From contig NZ_CP076128.1 of the NCBI RefSeq assembly GCF_018736065.1, positions 310,001-374,000 of the forward strand: a stretch of 64,000 bases of DNA. Direction: 5' to 3'. This DNA is from Flammeovirga kamogawensis. Its GTDB lineage: Bacteria; Bacteroidota; Bacteroidia; Cytophagales; Flammeovirgaceae. A program made the position numbers and the translations under genes. Positions 62,675 to 64,000 of this stretch are shown here, in pieces. Positions within the stretch are counted from its first letter, which is position 1. Each line of letters opens with the position of its first letter. The notes beneath the pieces were generated by a model, which saw only the letters and a program-made list of their open reading frames with translations, ran no database searches and had not been told where the DNA came from.

Positions 62675-63457
62675 TTAAAAGGAGTACCCTACCTGTATTA
62701 CAAACCTTAGACCACCAGTCCAAGTTCCGTAATCACCATTAGTATTTACTTCTTCTCCTTCTAATAAGCCATCAAGTATGGGGAACTTATTAACAAGCCC
62801 ATTTCTAATTTCATTTAGAATTTCGTCATTTTCATCAATAGTTAAATCACTATCTAATTTAAGTTTACCTCCATAAAAACCATAACCAGGTCCAACCATT
62901 ATTAAATCTACTGCTAAGCGTTTTTTAATAATAAATTGATAACCAAGTTCGATCCCTACATTAATAATATTTGCAGAACCCGTGAAATTAGCTTTTGAAG
63001 CTGTAATCTGTTGTCCTGTAGAATCAGCTAAAGAGACATTACTCGATAAATTATACCTATAATAGGTAATGTATGGTCCCCAATAGAGGCCATCAGGAGC
63101 GAACCCTCTATTTCTCTTTTTAAAATAACGTCTATAATCAGCTGCAATACTGAAACCATTATTATTATGGTCATTTGCAACTCCATATTGTCCCAGATTC
63201 AAGTTTACAATCTTAGGGAAAGTTAGGTAACCTGCATTCAAAGAAACCGAAGAATGGTCGTTTATTCTTCTTTCATAACCGAAAACATAGTTTCCACTAC
63301 CCCAAAGGATAAAAGGTGTAATGTTAAACCTTACAATGTTTTTTCTCATCATTGTAATTGATGAGTCATATTCTATCTCAAGTTCAGAGCTAGGTTCTTG
63401 AGCATAAATTGATAGTGATAAGAGCAAGCCTATTAATAAGCTAAATAAGTATTTCAT
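62675..63457 (-). CDS. DUF3575-like outer-membrane protein
   Basis: The 260-residue protein has a signal peptide (ending LSIYAQ), then a DUF3575-type barrel pattern: KNIVRFNITPFILWGSGNYV, FGYERRINDHSSVSLNAGYL, ADYRRYF and GLYWGPYITYYRYN, closing with an aromatic strand VIQVGYSF. The last residue is Phe, as in outer-membrane barrels. Function unknown. Confidence 0.8.
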   Translation of the reverse strand: MKYLFSLLIGLLLSLSIYAQEPSSELEIEYDSSITMMRKNIVRFNITPFILWGSGNYVFGYERRINDHSSVSLNAGYLTFPKIVNLNLGQYGVANDHNNNGFSIAADYRRYFKKRNRGFAPDGLYWGPYITYYRYNLSSNVSLADSTGQQITASKANFTGSANIINVGIELGYQFIIKKRLAVDLIMVGPGYGFYGGKLKLDSDLTIDENDEILNEIRNGLVNKFPILDGLLEGEEVNTNGDYGTWTGGLRFVIQVGYSF

Positions 63458-63484
63458 AGATTGGATATTAATTATACTATGAAA

Positions 63485-64000
63485 TTACTTCTTTATAAGG
63501 AAAGTTACTAATTGTAATAGGCCAAAATCTAACATTGCACCAATTGGTAATCCTAGGAAGAATCCGTAGATGATTAACCTCTTGAAATACATACCTGCAA
63601 AACCATAAAATAGCTCTTCAATTTTAGCAGGATCCATCTGATTAATTTCTGTTACAACAATATCTTTAAAGTCAATATTTCTAATTAATGTACCGATATG
63701 TGGAGATGCAGATTTAATTAATCCATCTAGAACTTTATCCAATAAGTAATTTTTAGTCTCTTTAGTTAAACACTTGTTGAAATTGTTTAACATCTGAATA
63801 GACATGTTTTTAGTTATCTCTCTTATTACTTCTTGATTTTTATTATTCTCTAAAGTTTTTGCAATCCCTTTTTCTAAATCAAATAGAAATTGTTCTTTCT
63901 GGATAATCGATGTAATTCCTTGATTTTCAATGGTTATAGCAAGATTTGAAGCTAGAGAACTTACTGTATTTTGAGTTGACCTAGATTTTAATAAAATTTT
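63485..64000 (-). CDS. DUF445 family protein, C-terminal part (cut by window edge)
   Basis: The minus-strand frame remains open from the stop at 63485 to the right edge of the window; the ATG at 63805 is internal. The visible 171 residues end with the DUF445 hallmark: IDFKDIVVTEINQMDPAKIEELFYGFAGMYFKR, then a C-terminal TM helix IIYGFFLGLPIGAMLDFGLL. The preceding helical region (about 80 residues) is typical of the same family. Its N-terminal half and start are outside the window. The role in bacteria is unclear. Confidence 0.8.
   Translation of the reverse strand, partial: KILLKSRSTQNTVSSLASNLAITIENQGITSIIQKEQFLFDLEKGIAKTLENNKNQEVIREITKNMSIQMLNNFNKCLTKETKNYLLDKVLDGLIKSASPHIGTLIRNIDFKDIVVTEINQMDPAKIEELFYGFAGMYFKRLIIYGFFLGLPIGAMLDFGLLQLVTFLIKK

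Noticed and set aside
1-64000. CRISPR arrays, prophage or restriction-modification operon
   Set aside because: No repeat-spacer pattern, no phage structural or integrase genes, and the only R-M-like gene (22250-24736) lacks the nuclease, helicase and catalytic motif.

Overview
The window looks like a chromosomal segment of an AT-rich Bacteroidetes bacterium of the Cytophagales type, possibly Flammeovirga or a relative; that name is an inference from overall flavour, not from a search. Supporting signs are short signal peptides ending in AQ, lipoprotein signals, Bacteroidetes-restricted families (DUF5686, DUF5723, DUF3575, DUF3137, the type IX secretion plug family DUF5103, a sigma-54 regulator-LptE-TPR-SecG cluster), near absence of strong Shine-Dalgarno sequences, and a tRNA promoter of the Bacteroidetes TTG/TTTG type.

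Layout: 1-9.7 kb holds outer-membrane and secreted proteins, a membrane MutS-like ATPase, IspF, a DUF5686 TonB-type surface protein, an isolated NuoH and a possible HolD-like protein. 9.7-21.8 kb holds a lipoprotein, a TerB-ABC transporter fusion, a chalcone-isomerase-like protein, a family GT3 glycogen synthase, a YbjN-PspA envelope-stress pair, a coiled-coil SPOR-like protein, an output-less sensor-like protein, a DMT exporter and a DUF1684 protein. 21.8-28.7 kb carries a stand-alone HIRAN protein abutting a divergent type ISP methyltransferase-like gene, then polA and a UbiA-type prenyltransferase. 28.7-42.5 kb holds a DUF1338 dioxygenase, a GT-C-like membrane protein, RbfA, DUF3137, GT9, a SerC-like aminotransferase, a nucleoside MFS transporter, an overlapping lipoprotein/DUF5723 pair, an IS1-type zinc-ribbon/HTH protein flanked by TATATA repeats, and acetyl-CoA synthetase.

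42.5-50.7 kb carries YraN overlapping a GluR0-like ligand-gated potassium channel, then the 2-oxoglutarate dehydrogenase genes sucA-GNAT-sucB-lpd. 50.7-57.5 kb (minus strand) carries SecG, a TPR protein, LptE, a sigma-54 activator, a J-domain TPR membrane protein, PepE and a protein commonly misnamed ABC transporter ATPase. 57.6-64 kb holds an Hdr-like iron-sulfur pair, the DUF5103 plug protein, a triplicated tRNA-Pro/tRNA-Arg array, a DUF3575 porin-like protein and the C-terminal part of a DUF445 protein cut by the window end.

Most of the window is core metabolism and envelope biology. No CRISPR array, phage or complete mobile element was seen. The parts least explained by known biology are the HIRAN/type-ISP-like pair (about 21.9-24.7 kb), the IS1-InsA-like orphan with its flanking repeats (about 39.9-40.4 kb), the GluR0-like channel and the output-less sensor.
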